Source of the DNA: Oceanirhabdus seepicola
Lineage (GTDB): Bacteria; Bacillota; Clostridia; Clostridiales; Clostridiaceae
Direction of reading: 5' to 3'
DNA length: 64,000 nt
Assembly (NCBI RefSeq): GCF_023684385.1
Contig: NZ_JAGSOJ010000007.1
Location: 1-64,000 of the forward strand
A program made the position numbers and the translations under genes. The notes under the pieces were generated by a model, which saw only the letters and a list, made by a program, of their open reading frames with translations, ran no database searches and was not told the origin of the DNA. Shown here piece by piece: positions 17,172 to 25,287 of the stretch. The stretch's first letter is position 1. Each line of letters starts with the position of its first letter.

Positions 17172-17348
17172 ATGGATATATCAAGGTTATCGATGATGAG
17201 TAGCAGTGCAAAAATACAAAGTCAAGTTAGTCTTGCAGTAACTAAACTTACTATGAATACAAGTAAAGAAATTGCTGCCAACATGAATAAGATGTTGGAA
17301 CAGTCAGTTAATCCTAATTTAGGAAATAATTTAAATGTAAGAGCTTAA
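17172..17348 (+). CDS. Small YjfB-family putative motility protein
   Basis: A 58-residue protein starting MDISRLSMMSSSAKIQSQVS and continuing with KEIAANMNKMLEQSVNPNLG. The MDIS start, a conserved amphipathic helix and a Met-rich middle match the YjfB 'putative motility protein' family, whose function is unknown but whose genes often lie beside flagellins. It has an excellent AAAGGAGG site and is followed directly by a strong terminator. It is 97 bases downstream of a flagellin and probably shares its transcript. Confidence 0.75.
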   Translation: MDISRLSMMSSSAKIQSQVSLAVTKLTMNTSKEIAANMNKMLEQSVNPNLGNNLNVRA

Positions 17349-17361
17349 TTATAATAAGAAT

Positions 17362-17392
17362 TAGTAGAGATATAACTCTCTACTATTTTTTT
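17362..17392 (+). terminator. Rho-independent terminator after flagellin/YjfB unit
   Basis: TAGTAGAGA at 17362-17370 pairs perfectly with 17377-17385 around a 6-base loop, followed by seven T. Confidence 0.92.
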
Positions 17393-17481
17393 ATCGAAAT
17401 ATAAGTTTTTTTGTTATTTAGTCTTTTATCTTTGTTCTTTCTCTAAAAGATGTTAAAATAAACCTTGAAAGGATGATAATT

Positions 17482-18201
17482 ATGATAGATGGAAAAAAGA
17501 TTCTTGCGGTAATTCCTGCAAGGGGTGGTTCTAAGGGAATAAAGAATAAAAATATCATTAAACTTCAAGGGAAACATTTGATTGGGTACACCATAGATGT
17601 TTGTGCAGAGAGTTCTTATATAGATGAATACATAGTATCTACTGATAGTGAAAATATAAAAGAAGTGAGTGAGTTGTACGGAGCTAAGGTTCCTTTTTTA
17701 AGACCAGAGAATTTAGCGGATGATAGGGCTAAATCTATTGATGTGGTGTTGCATGCTGTTGGTGAGATGGAGAAAAGAGTTGGGAAATATGAAATAGTGA
17801 TACTTCTTCAGCCTACTTCCCCATTGAGAACAGCTGAGGATCTTGATAAAGCTATTTTGGATTTTTTGAAAAGTGGTGCAGAGTCACTTGTGAGTGTTTG
17901 TGAGAGTGAGAAAAGTCCAATAATTATGAGAGAAATAAAGGAAGGGAGATTGACAGAAATAGTTAATTTCCGGGGGAATAATACAAGAAGGCAAGAACTT
18001 CCGACATATTATGTGTTTAACGGTGCTATTTATATAAATGCAGTGAACATGATTAAGGAAAAGAGATGTTTTGTGGATGAGGATACAATTCCATTTATAA
18101 TGGATAAGAGCCACTCAGTTGATATAGATGATGAAAAGGATTTAATTATAGCAGGGTATTACCTTAATAGAAGAAAGGAAAATCAGAATGAGAAGAGATA
18201 A
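17482..18201 (+). CDS. CMP-nonulosonate (CMP-legionaminate-type) cytidylyltransferase
   Basis: 239 residues of the NeuA/PtmB/LegF family. ILAVIPARGGSKGIKNKNI is the CTP-binding signature; VILLQPTSPLRTAEDL and the C-terminal SHSVDIDDEKDLIIA are the usual conserved blocks. It activates a nonulosonic acid with CTP to the CMP-sugar donor. Start 17482 is preferred over ATG 17473 because AAAGG ends 9 bases upstream of it. It overlaps the synthase gene by 14 bases. The cassette that follows points to legionaminic acid or a derivative rather than sialic acid, so LegF/PtmB is the most likely equivalent. Confidence 0.88.
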   Translation: MIDGKKILAVIPARGGSKGIKNKNIIKLQGKHLIGYTIDVCAESSYIDEYIVSTDSENIKEVSELYGAKVPFLRPENLADDRAKSIDVVLHAVGEMEKRVGKYEIVILLQPTSPLRTAEDLDKAILDFLKSGAESLVSVCESEKSPIIMREIKEGRLTEIVNFRGNNTRRQELPTYYVFNGAIYINAVNMIKEKRCFVDEDTIPFIMDKSHSVDIDDEKDLIIAGYYLNRRKENQNEKR

Positions 18202-19204
18202 TGTATATATCATAGCAGAAGCAGGTGTTAATCATAATGGAGATATGGAGCTTGCCAAGAAACTTGTGGAAAAAGCCAAGTGGGCTGGTGCAAATGCAGT
18301 GAAATTTCAACTGTTCAAAAGTGAAAATATGACTTCAAGTTCTGCAGTGAAAGCTGATTATCAAAGGAAAACAACTGGAGAGATGGAGAGTCAACTTCAG
18401 ATGTTAAAAAAACTTGAGATTGGATTTACTGAACATAAAATACTAAAGAATTATTGCGAAGAAGTAGGGATAGATTTTCTTACCTCTCCTTTTGATATAG
18501 AGAGTATAAAAGAATTATCTGACTTGGGAATAGAATTAATAAAGATACCATCAGGGGAAATAACAAATCTTCCGTATCTCAGAGCGGTAGCTGAAACAAA
18601 TAAAAAGGTTATATTATCCACTGGAATGAGTGATATGGGTGAAGTTAAAAGGGCAGTTGAAGTGTTGGAAAATAGTTGCGAAGAGATAATAGTGCTGCAC
18701 TGCAATACAGAATATCCAACACCGATGGAAGATGTAAATCTTTCGGCAATGTTAACATTAAAAGAGGAACTTAATAAAGAAGTAGGTTATTCTGATCATA
18801 CATTAGGAATTGAAGTGCCTATAGCTGCTGTTTCACTTGGTGCTAGGGTGATTGAGAAACATTTCACCTTGGATAAGAGTATGATAGGACCTGATCATAA
18901 AGCTAGTCTTGAACCAACAGAACTGAAAAATATGATTCAGTGTATAAGAAATATTGAGATGGCTATGGGAAATGGATTAAAGGTTACTAGTAAGTCAGAA
19001 CTTAAAAATAAGGGAATAGCAAGGAAAAGTATAGTTGCTGCTGAAAATATTGAAGCAGGGGAAATATTTACTGAAAAGAATATTACATGTAAGAGACCTG
19101 GGAATGGGATAAGTCCAATGGAGTGGGATAAAGTAATAGGAACTAAGGCTAAAAGAAATTTTAAGAGTGATGAACTGATTGAATTTTATAGGAGAGGATA
19201 TTGA
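18188..19204 (+). CDS. Nonulosonic acid synthase (NeuB/LegI family)
   Basis: 338 residues. The TIM-barrel part begins VYIIAEAGVNHNGDMELAKK and carries GANAVKFQLF, LKIPSGE-type (IKIPSGEITNLP) and GYSDHTLG blocks. The final ~60 residues (ARKSIVAAENIEAGEIFTEK, then PGNGISPMEW) form the SAF/antifreeze-like domain typical of NeuB. It condenses phosphoenolpyruvate with a 6-carbon N-acylamino sugar to give a 9-carbon nonulosonic acid. The downstream epimerase and GDP-sugar pathway genes suggest 2,4-diacetamido-trideoxymannose as substrate, that is, legionaminic acid synthesis. It overlaps both neighbours slightly, so translation is coupled. Confidence 0.9.
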   Translation: MRRDNVYIIAEAGVNHNGDMELAKKLVEKAKWAGANAVKFQLFKSENMTSSSAVKADYQRKTTGEMESQLQMLKKLEIGFTEHKILKNYCEEVGIDFLTSPFDIESIKELSDLGIELIKIPSGEITNLPYLRAVAETNKKVILSTGMSDMGEVKRAVEVLENSCEEIIVLHCNTEYPTPMEDVNLSAMLTLKEELNKEVGYSDHTLGIEVPIAAVSLGARVIEKHFTLDKSMIGPDHKASLEPTELKNMIQCIRNIEMAMGNGLKVTSKSELKNKGIARKSIVAAENIEAGEIFTEKNITCKRPGNGISPMEWDKVIGTKAKRNFKSDELIEFYRRGY

Positions 19205-20364
19205 TGTTGAAAATATGTGTTTTCACAGGAACTCGTGCTGAATATGGGCTCCTTAGGCCTTTGCTTTTTAAATTTAAAGAAGATAGGGAAATAGATTTAA
19301 CTATTGTTGTCAGTGGAAGTCATCTTTCAGAGAAATACGGTTATACATATAAAGAAATTTTAAAAGATGAATTTCCTTCTCTTGAAATAATCGATATACA
19401 CCTTAAACATAACCATGATTTAGGGATTTGCAAAAGTATGGGAATTGCATTTGAAGAATATAGCAATGGCATGAAGAGAGTTAATCCAGATATGATGGTT
19501 ATACTTGGAGATAGATATGAAGCTTTTGCCATGGCTAGTGTTTGTCATGTGATGAAAATACCCATTGCACATATACATGGTGGGGAAGTCACAGAAGGAG
19601 CATATGATGATGCATTTAGACATTCAATATCAAAAATGAGTTATCTTCATTTTGTGAGCTGTGATGAATATAGAAGAAGAGTTATTCAACTTGGAGAATC
19701 ACCAGAAAGGGTATTTACTGTTGGAGCACTAGGAGTTGAAAATATTATAAACATGGATAAAATGTCTAAACAAGAACTTGGGAATGAGCTCGGTTTTAAT
19801 CTTGATGGTGATTACTGTGTTATAACTTGTCATCCTGAGACACTTAAAAAAGGAGATATCTCATATATAGAAGAGATGCTCAGTGCTATTGATGAATGGA
19901 AAGAATTAAAGTGTATATTTACAGGGTCAAACTCTGATGGAGGGGGAGAGAAGATTAATAAGCGTTTAATTGAATATGCATTTAAAAATAGAGAAAGATG
20001 TATTTTTGTTAAATCTTTAGGAATAAGAAGATACCTTAGTGCTGTAGAGAGTTGTGAGTTTGTTATGGGGAATTCCTCAAGTGGCGTTATAGAAGTGCCT
20101 GCATTTAAAAAGCCTGTGATAAATATTGGCGATAGACAAAAAGGTAGAATTCGTTCAAAATGTGTTATAGATATCCCTTGGGATAAGAAGCAAATCATGG
20201 AATCAATGAAATATGTACAGACAGAAAAGATGAGAGAAGTTTGCATGGCAAGTGATAATATATTTGGTGATGGAAATACCTCTAAGAGAATACTTAGTAT
20301 TATGAAAGATTTTCTGGAGAATGATAAAATAACATTAGAAAAGAAATTTTATGATGTGAGGTGA
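19204..20364 (+). CDS. Hydrolysing nucleotide-sugar 2-epimerase (NeuC/LegG family)
   Basis: 386 residues from ATG 19204, which shares one base with the preceding stop (TGATG) and has AGGAGAGG upstream. The NeuC/UDP-GlcNAc 2-epimerase signatures are GTRAEYGLLRPLLFKF, MMVILGDRYEAFAMA, HIHGGEVTEGAYDDAFRHSI, CHPETL and GNSSSGVIEVPAF. This family removes the nucleotide with inversion at C2, giving the free mannose-configured sugar that the synthase uses. In the legionaminate pathway this is LegG. It is the third gene of the six-gene cassette. Confidence 0.88.
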   Translation: MLKICVFTGTRAEYGLLRPLLFKFKEDREIDLTIVVSGSHLSEKYGYTYKEILKDEFPSLEIIDIHLKHNHDLGICKSMGIAFEEYSNGMKRVNPDMMVILGDRYEAFAMASVCHVMKIPIAHIHGGEVTEGAYDDAFRHSISKMSYLHFVSCDEYRRRVIQLGESPERVFTVGALGVENIINMDKMSKQELGNELGFNLDGDYCVITCHPETLKKGDISYIEEMLSAIDEWKELKCIFTGSNSDGGGEKINKRLIEYAFKNRERCIFVKSLGIRRYLSAVESCEFVMGNSSSGVIEVPAFKKPVINIGDRQKGRIRSKCVIDIPWDKKQIMESMKYVQTEKMREVCMASDNIFGDGNTSKRILSIMKDFLENDKITLEKKFYDVR

Positions 20365-20368
20365 GAAT

Positions 20369-21409
20369 TTGGAAAAATATTATGTTCACTATAAGTGTTC
20401 AATAAGAAAAGCTATGGAAAAGATAGATAAAAACCTTACCAGTGCTGCTATTGTTGTGAATGATGAGAAGCAGGTTTTAGGAATGATAACTGATGGAGAT
20501 ATTAGAAGGGCTCTTCTCGATGGGAGGGGTTTAGAAAGTACTATAGAAGATGTGTTTTTTAGAAACATTAAGCATTTAGATTATGATGCTGGTAAGAGAA
20601 AAGCAAAAGAAATTATGTTGAAATATAAGATACGTCAATTACCGGTTATCGACGAGGAGAAAAAGTTGAAAAAATTATATTTTCTTGATGATATAATTGC
20701 ATATGATAAGAAAGAAGAATGGGTTGTAATACAAGCTGGTGGTTTTGGATCTAGATTAAGGCCTCTCACAGATAATATGCCTAAACCTCTTTTGAAGATA
20801 GGAGAGAAACCTGTTCTTGAACATATAATTGATGGATTCATATATTTTGGTTTTAGAAAATTTATCATAACTCTTAATTATAAAGGCGAAATGATTAGAG
20901 AGTACTTCGGTGACGGTGAGAAGTACGGTATAAGGATAGAATACATAACTGAGGAAACGCCTCTAGGTACAGCCGGATCTCTTTCTCTTTGTGAGGATAT
21001 TATCGACAGTGAAGATATTATAATGGTTAATGGAGATATATTAACAGGTTTAGATTATGAAGAGTTCTTGAACTTTCATAAAAAGGGCGATAATGATATC
21101 ACAGTGGGAGCTAGAGAATATAAGGTGCAGATCCCTTATGGAGTTATTGAGACTGAAGGGCTTATTATTAATAAAATAGAAGAGAAGCCTAAATTTAATT
21201 TTTTCATAAATAGTGGAATATATGCTCTTAAGAAGAATATTATTGCTGTCATACAAAATGGTGAAAAGATAGATATGACAGAGGTAATAGAGAGAGCTGA
21301 TAATGTGAACAATAAAAGGATGGTGTATCCTATAAAGGAATACTGGACTGATATTGGAAGAATGGAAGATTTCGAGAAGGCAAATATTGAAGCGTATAAA
21401 TTGGTATAG
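20369..21409 (+). CDS. CBS-domain nucleotidyltransferase (PtmE-like)
   Basis: 346 residues from a TTG start with GAGGTGAG upstream. The N-terminal ~115 residues are a CBS pair (AAIVVNDEKQVLGMITDGDI, and KYKIRQLPVIDEEKKLKKL). The C-terminal ~230 residues are a sugar-1-phosphate nucleotidyltransferase (VIQAGGFGSRLRPLTDNMPK, MVNGDILTGLDYEEF). This fusion is that of Campylobacter PtmE, which makes GDP-glucosamine for the GDP-sugar legionaminic acid route, so the same role is inferred. The CBS pair may sense an adenine nucleotide. Its place between the LegG- and LegB-like genes supports the assignment. Confidence 0.83.
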   Translation: MEKYYVHYKCSIRKAMEKIDKNLTSAAIVVNDEKQVLGMITDGDIRRALLDGRGLESTIEDVFFRNIKHLDYDAGKRKAKEIMLKYKIRQLPVIDEEKKLKKLYFLDDIIAYDKKEEWVVIQAGGFGSRLRPLTDNMPKPLLKIGEKPVLEHIIDGFIYFGFRKFIITLNYKGEMIREYFGDGEKYGIRIEYITEETPLGTAGSLSLCEDIIDSEDIIMVNGDILTGLDYEEFLNFHKKGDNDITVGAREYKVQIPYGVIETEGLIINKIEEKPKFNFFINSGIYALKKNIIAVIQNGEKIDMTEVIERADNVNNKRMVYPIKEYWTDIGRMEDFEKANIEAYKLV

Positions 21410-21421
21410 ATGGAGGATATT

Positions 21422-22414
21422 ATGGACTTAAAAGGAAAAAAAGTAGTTATAACAGGAGCAGATGGATTCATAGGAAGTTATCTAACTGAGAAATTAATAG
21501 AAATTGGTGCAGATGTAACGGCACTTGTACAATATAATTCATTTAATAGTTGGGGAAACATTGATGATTTTTCAGAAGATAAGAAAAATGCCACAAAAGT
21601 TGTTTCAGGTAATGTGAGGGATTATGATAGTATGAGGAGGCTTATAAAAGGATCTGAGGTTGTGTTTCACCTTGCATCACTTATAGCTATTCCATATTCA
21701 TATGATTCTCCTATGGCATATGTGAAAACAAATGTTGAAGGAACAACCAATGTTCTTGAAGCTTGTAGAGAGTGGGGAGTAGAAAAAATAATACACACTT
21801 CTACATCTGAGACATATGGTACTGCATTATATGTGCCTATAGATGAAAAACACCCCATGCAAGCTCAATCACCATACTCGGCAGCAAAAATTGCAGCAGA
21901 TATGATGGCTGAAAGTTTTTATAGAAGTTTTAATCTGCCCGTTGCTACAATAAGACCCTTTAATACTTATGGTCCAAGGCAATCAGCTAGAGCGGTAATA
22001 CCTACAATTATGTCTCAGGTAATAGCAGGTAAAGAAGAAATTAAACTTGGTGCATTATCACCATTAAGGGATTTTAATTATGTAAAAGATACTGCAGAGG
22101 CTTTTATAAAGATTGCAGAGAGTGATAAAACAATTGGTGAAGTAATTAATGCTGCTTCTAATTCTGAGATTTCAATTGGTGATTTGGCAAATAAGATATT
22201 TAAAATAAGTGGTAGAGATATTAAGATTATCTGTGATGAGGAGAGGATTCGTCCTGAGAAGAGTGAAGTTAACAGACTCTTTGGAGATAATAAGAAGATT
22301 CTTGAACTCACAGATTGGAAACCTAACTATTCCCTTGATCAGGGGTTAGAAGAAACTTATAGATGGATTGAGAAGAACATGAATAGATTCAAAGTGGATA
22401 TATACAATAAGTAG
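21422..22414 (+). CDS. NAD-dependent 4,6-dehydratase (LegB-like)
   Basis: 330 residues from ATG 21422, with GGAGG 5 bases upstream (ATG 21410 overlaps that site). It is an extended short-chain dehydrogenase: VVITGADGFIGSYLTEKL binds NAD, and STSETYGTAL with YSAAKIAADMM supplies the Thr/Ser and the YxxxK catalytic pair. Such enzymes dehydrate a nucleotide-GlcNAc to the 4-keto-6-deoxy sugar. The context places it as LegB of the GDP-dependent legionaminate pathway, feeding the aminotransferase encoded next. Confidence 0.87.
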   Translation: MDLKGKKVVITGADGFIGSYLTEKLIEIGADVTALVQYNSFNSWGNIDDFSEDKKNATKVVSGNVRDYDSMRRLIKGSEVVFHLASLIAIPYSYDSPMAYVKTNVEGTTNVLEACREWGVEKIIHTSTSETYGTALYVPIDEKHPMQAQSPYSAAKIAADMMAESFYRSFNLPVATIRPFNTYGPRQSARAVIPTIMSQVIAGKEEIKLGALSPLRDFNYVKDTAEAFIKIAESDKTIGEVINAASNSEISIGDLANKIFKISGRDIKIICDEERIRPEKSEVNRLFGDNKKILELTDWKPNYSLDQGLEETYRWIEKNMNRFKVDIYNK

Positions 22415-22439
22415 AGAGTCGAAATAGTGAGGTGATTTT

Positions 22440-23573
22440 ATGAAAAAGATTGTACCTTTGTGTATTCCTGAAATTAGCGGTAATGAAGTTGATTATGTTA
22501 AAGAATGTATTGAATCAGGTTGGGTATCATCTACAGGGGGAGAGTATCTAAATAAATTTGAAGAAGAATTCAGTAGATTTACTGGTATAAAATATTCCAA
22601 CGCTGTTATTAATGGAACAGCAGCACTTCATTTAGCTCTTGCGGCTTTGAATGTTGGAGAGGGTGATGAAGTTATTGTACCTTCTCTCACATTTATATCA
22701 ACAGTTAATGTAATAAAATATGTTGGGGCAAAAGTAATTTTTGTTGATGTGAATTTGGAGAATTACACAATTGATACCAAAGAAATAGAAAAGGCTGTAA
22801 GTGAAAGAACTAAAGCAATAATACCTGTTCATCTATATGGAAATCTTGCGGATATGGACAAGATAATGGAGATTGCTCATAAAAATAATTTATATGTAAT
22901 CGAGGATGCTACAGAAGCCCTTGGAAGTAAAAAAAGAAGGGGAATGGCAGGTGGATTTGGACACATAGGTTGTTATAGCTTTAATGGAAATAAGCTTATG
23001 ACAACAGGTGCAGGTGGAATGATATGTACTAATGATGAAAAAATAAACGAGAGAATTGATTATCTTAAGAATCAAACAAAGACAGTGCTTGAAAATGGCA
23101 GTATAGTCCATAATGAGATTGGGTTCAATTATAGAATGCCAAATATACTAGCTGCATTTGGATTGGCTCAACTTGAACAGTTAGATAAATTTATTCTTAG
23201 AAAAAAGGAAATAACTACATTATATAAAAAAGAGCTTTCGGGAATACTAGGCTTAGGATTTCCAAAGAGTAAATGTGATGAGGATATATGTCAATGGTTG
23301 AATTGTATTGAGATATCTGAAGAATATGGTGTTAATAGAGATGAATTAATCAAACATATGAATAATGAAAAAGTAATTTGTAGGCCATTCTTCTACCCTC
23401 TACATAAGATGGAAGCATTTTCAGGTGAAAAGGTAATGAGCGGTGAACTGATAAACACTGAGTTGTGTAGTGCAAGAGGAATTAATTTGCCAAGTTCTGT
23501 TGGAATTACAGATGAGGAAATAGTGAGAGTGTGTAGTATTTTGAAAAATAGTGTTAAAAATTCTCAACATTAA
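22440..23573 (+). CDS. PLP-dependent sugar aminotransferase (LegC/DegT family)
   Basis: 377 residues with a GAGGTGAT site. The DegT/DnrJ/EryC1 fold is shown by GWVSSTGGEYLNKFEEEFS, GTAALHLALAALNVGEGDEV, VIEDATEALGS and YSFNGNKLMTTGAGGM, in which the lysine of NGNK should bind PLP. It would aminate C4 of the 4-keto sugar. After this step the pathway normally needs an N-acetyltransferase (LegH), which is not encoded in the window. The gene ends the cassette and is followed by a terminator. Confidence 0.88.
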   Translation: MKKIVPLCIPEISGNEVDYVKECIESGWVSSTGGEYLNKFEEEFSRFTGIKYSNAVINGTAALHLALAALNVGEGDEVIVPSLTFISTVNVIKYVGAKVIFVDVNLENYTIDTKEIEKAVSERTKAIIPVHLYGNLADMDKIMEIAHKNNLYVIEDATEALGSKKRRGMAGGFGHIGCYSFNGNKLMTTGAGGMICTNDEKINERIDYLKNQTKTVLENGSIVHNEIGFNYRMPNILAAFGLAQLEQLDKFILRKKEITTLYKKELSGILGLGFPKSKCDEDICQWLNCIEISEEYGVNRDELIKHMNNEKVICRPFFYPLHKMEAFSGEKVMSGELINTELCSARGINLPSSVGITDEEIVRVCSILKNSVKNSQH

Positions 23574-23587
23574 AAATATTTAAAAGA

Positions 23588-23625
23588 AGTGTTTAGAGCT
23601 ATATAGAGGGCTCTAAGCACTTTTT
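23588..23625 (+). terminator. Terminator of the legionaminate-type cassette
   Basis: A 12-bp stem with one G.T pair (23588-23599 with 23610-23621) and a 10-base loop is followed by TTTTT. Confidence 0.85.
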
Positions 23626-24129
23626 GCTGTTAATTGTTAAGTGTTAAGAATCATATATGGAGATAATTGCTTTTGATAAAAAAAATAATATATAGTAAAA
23701 TTATATTAAATATAAAGAGGCTTTAATGGGAATTATAATTAAATTTAAAGAAATTTAAAGAAATGTAAATAAAATTAAGAAAAAAACTTCTAAATCTAAC
23801 CAAAATGTATTATAATTAACTTGGGTTTATAAATGAAAAATATCGAAAATATGGCAAGGTTAGAAATTTTAAAAGATATATGATAATTATAGTAAAAAGA
23901 CCTCGCATATTATCAATATATTGTATATGAACTCAATTTGTAATACAATATAAATTATATAGAATGAGACAAAAGAATATTCTCATAAAATTAATAACCA
24001 AATGCGGGAAATAATGTAAAATGCAGAAAATTATTTGAAAAATTTATGAAAAATTCATGAAAAATTTATGAAAATAAGAAGGAAAAACGGATTTTTTGTC
24101 AAATATTATATATTCGGGAGATGGTTAAA
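23626..24129 (+). other. Long AT-rich leader upstream of flgB
   Basis: About 500 bases without a gene ahead of the flagellar operon. A TATAAT lies at 23811-23816 with a poor -35 (TTCTAA, about 17 bases upstream), so it is only a possible vegetative promoter. I looked for the conserved core of a class I cyclic-di-GMP riboswitch, known upstream of some clostridial flagellar operons, and did not see it. The 3' part holds the period-11 repeat described separately. Confidence 0.4.
24036..24075 (+). repeat. Period-11 tandem repeat with phased A-tracts
   Basis: TGAAAAATTTA occurs as 3.6 consecutive copies (second copy with one change) at 24036, 24047, 24058 and 24069. A-tracts spaced one helical turn apart predict intrinsically bent DNA 55-95 bases before the flgB start. 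Confidence 0.7.
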
Positions 24130-24522
24130 GTGAATATAGTGGATAATAATGGTTATTCCATTTTGAAGCAAGGGTTAGATGCTGCTACTTTAAGAGGCAG
24201 AGTAATATCTAATAATATTGCTAATGGGAATACAAAGGGTTATAAGAAGTTTAAAGTGCAATTTGAAGAAAGTCTAAATAACAGTTCTGGCTCATTTAAA
24301 AGAACCAATGAAAAACATTTAAGTTTGAATGGTAATAAAGGAGCGAGTAATGTTAGGGTTGTGAGAGACGAAACAGGGGAAATGAGAAGTGACGGCAATA
24401 ACGTTGATATTGACAATGAGATGACAAATCTTGCTGCCAACACTCTTAAATTTAATGCAATGGTTAGTGAAATGAACAAGCTTTACAAAATGAAAGAAAT
24501 GGTTATAAAAGGAGGGGCATAA
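24130..24522 (+). CDS. flgB: Flagellar basal-body rod protein FlgB
   Basis: 130 residues from GTG 24130, chosen because GGAG (24117-24120) lies 9 bases upstream, whereas ATG 24121 directly abuts it. It has the axial-protein N-terminus (ILKQGLDAATLRGRVISNNI, then ANGNTKGYKKFKVQFEE) and the C-terminal NTLKFNAMVSEMNKLYKM helix. FlgB forms part of the proximal rod. It is the first gene of the main flagellar operon, so its leader carries the control sequences for basal body, export and motor genes. Confidence 0.94.
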   Translation: MNIVDNNGYSILKQGLDAATLRGRVISNNIANGNTKGYKKFKVQFEESLNNSSGSFKRTNEKHLSLNGNKGASNVRVVRDETGEMRSDGNNVDIDNEMTNLAANTLKFNAMVSEMNKLYKMKEMVIKGGA

Positions 24523-24527
24523 GAAAA

Positions 24528-24959
24528 ATGAGTAATGCTTTTAGTGGTATGAGGATAAGTGCTAGCGGATTAGCTGCTGAGAGATTAAGAATGGATTTAA
24601 TCGCCTCTAATATAGCTAATGCTAATACAACAAGGGGTGCAGATGGAAAGCCTTATAGACGTAAGGTTGCTGTGTTTAATGAGTATATGAAAGATGAAAT
24701 GGGTAAGAATGGTGAGATGAAAGAAGAATTGATGGGTGTTAGAGCTACCGAAGTTGTAGAAGATCAATCACCTTTTAGAAGTGTATATGACCCATCACAT
24801 CCAGATGCGGATGACGAGGGATATGTTCTGATGCCAAATGTTAATCATTTAAATGAGATGGCTGATTTAATGATGGCTAATAGAGCTTTTGAAGCTAATA
24901 TGACATGTATTGAAGCACAAAAGCAGATGTTTTCTAAAAGCTTAGAAATTGGTAGATAG
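24528..24959 (+). CDS. flgC: Flagellar basal-body rod protein FlgC
   Basis: 143 residues. The rod-protein N-terminus AFSGMRISASGLAAERLRMD is followed by LIASNIANANTTRG, and the C-terminus has PNVNHLNEMADLMMANRAFE and ANMTCIEAQKQM. FlgC assembles with FlgB into the rod that crosses the cell wall. The gap to flgB is 5 bases and an AAAGGAGG ribosome site overlaps the end of flgB. Length and order agree with other clostridia. Confidence 0.96.
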   Translation: MSNAFSGMRISASGLAAERLRMDLIASNIANANTTRGADGKPYRRKVAVFNEYMKDEMGKNGEMKEELMGVRATEVVEDQSPFRSVYDPSHPDADDEGYVLMPNVNHLNEMADLMMANRAFEANMTCIEAQKQMFSKSLEIGR

Positions 24960-24970
24960 GAGAGAAAAAT

Positions 24971-25264
24971 ATGAATATTAATAGTATTAATAGCTTGCAG
25001 TCATTTACATTAGGAAATGTCGAAGAAAAAAAAGAAGAAAAAAGCATAGGATTTGGAGAAGCATTAAAACAACAACTAGATAAAGTAAATGAAAAACAGA
25101 TACAATCAGAAGGGATGACAGAAGCATTTGTAAAAGGTGAGGATGTAGAAATTCACGAAGTTATGATGTCTTCTAAGGAAGCTTATTTGTCAATGCAGTT
25201 GGCGCTTGAGGTGAAAAATAAATTGGTTAAAGCGTATCAAGAATTTAACCAAATGCAAATTTAA
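24971..25264 (+). CDS. fliE: Flagellar hook-basal body protein FliE
   Basis: 97 residues. It has the FliE pattern: a short Ser-rich N-terminus, SIGFGEALKQQLDKVNEKQI in the middle, and the conserved C-terminal EIHEVMMSSKEAYLSMQLAL with VRNKLVxAYQEFNQMQI-type ending (here EVKNKLVKAYQEFNQMQI). FliE joins the MS ring to the rod and is exported first. It lies between flgC and fliF as usual. Confidence 0.95.
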   Translation: MNINSINSLQSFTLGNVEEKKEEKSIGFGEALKQQLDKVNEKQIQSEGMTEAFVKGEDVEIHEVMMSSKEAYLSMQLALEVKNKLVKAYQEFNQMQI

Positions 25265-25287
25265 ATTAAGAGTGAGGAGTGCTAGTG

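Noticed and set aside
23626..24120. Cyclic-di-GMP riboswitch before flgB
   Set aside because: I looked for the GGGACGCAAAGC-like core and tetraloop-receptor elements known in clostridial flagellar leaders and did not find them.
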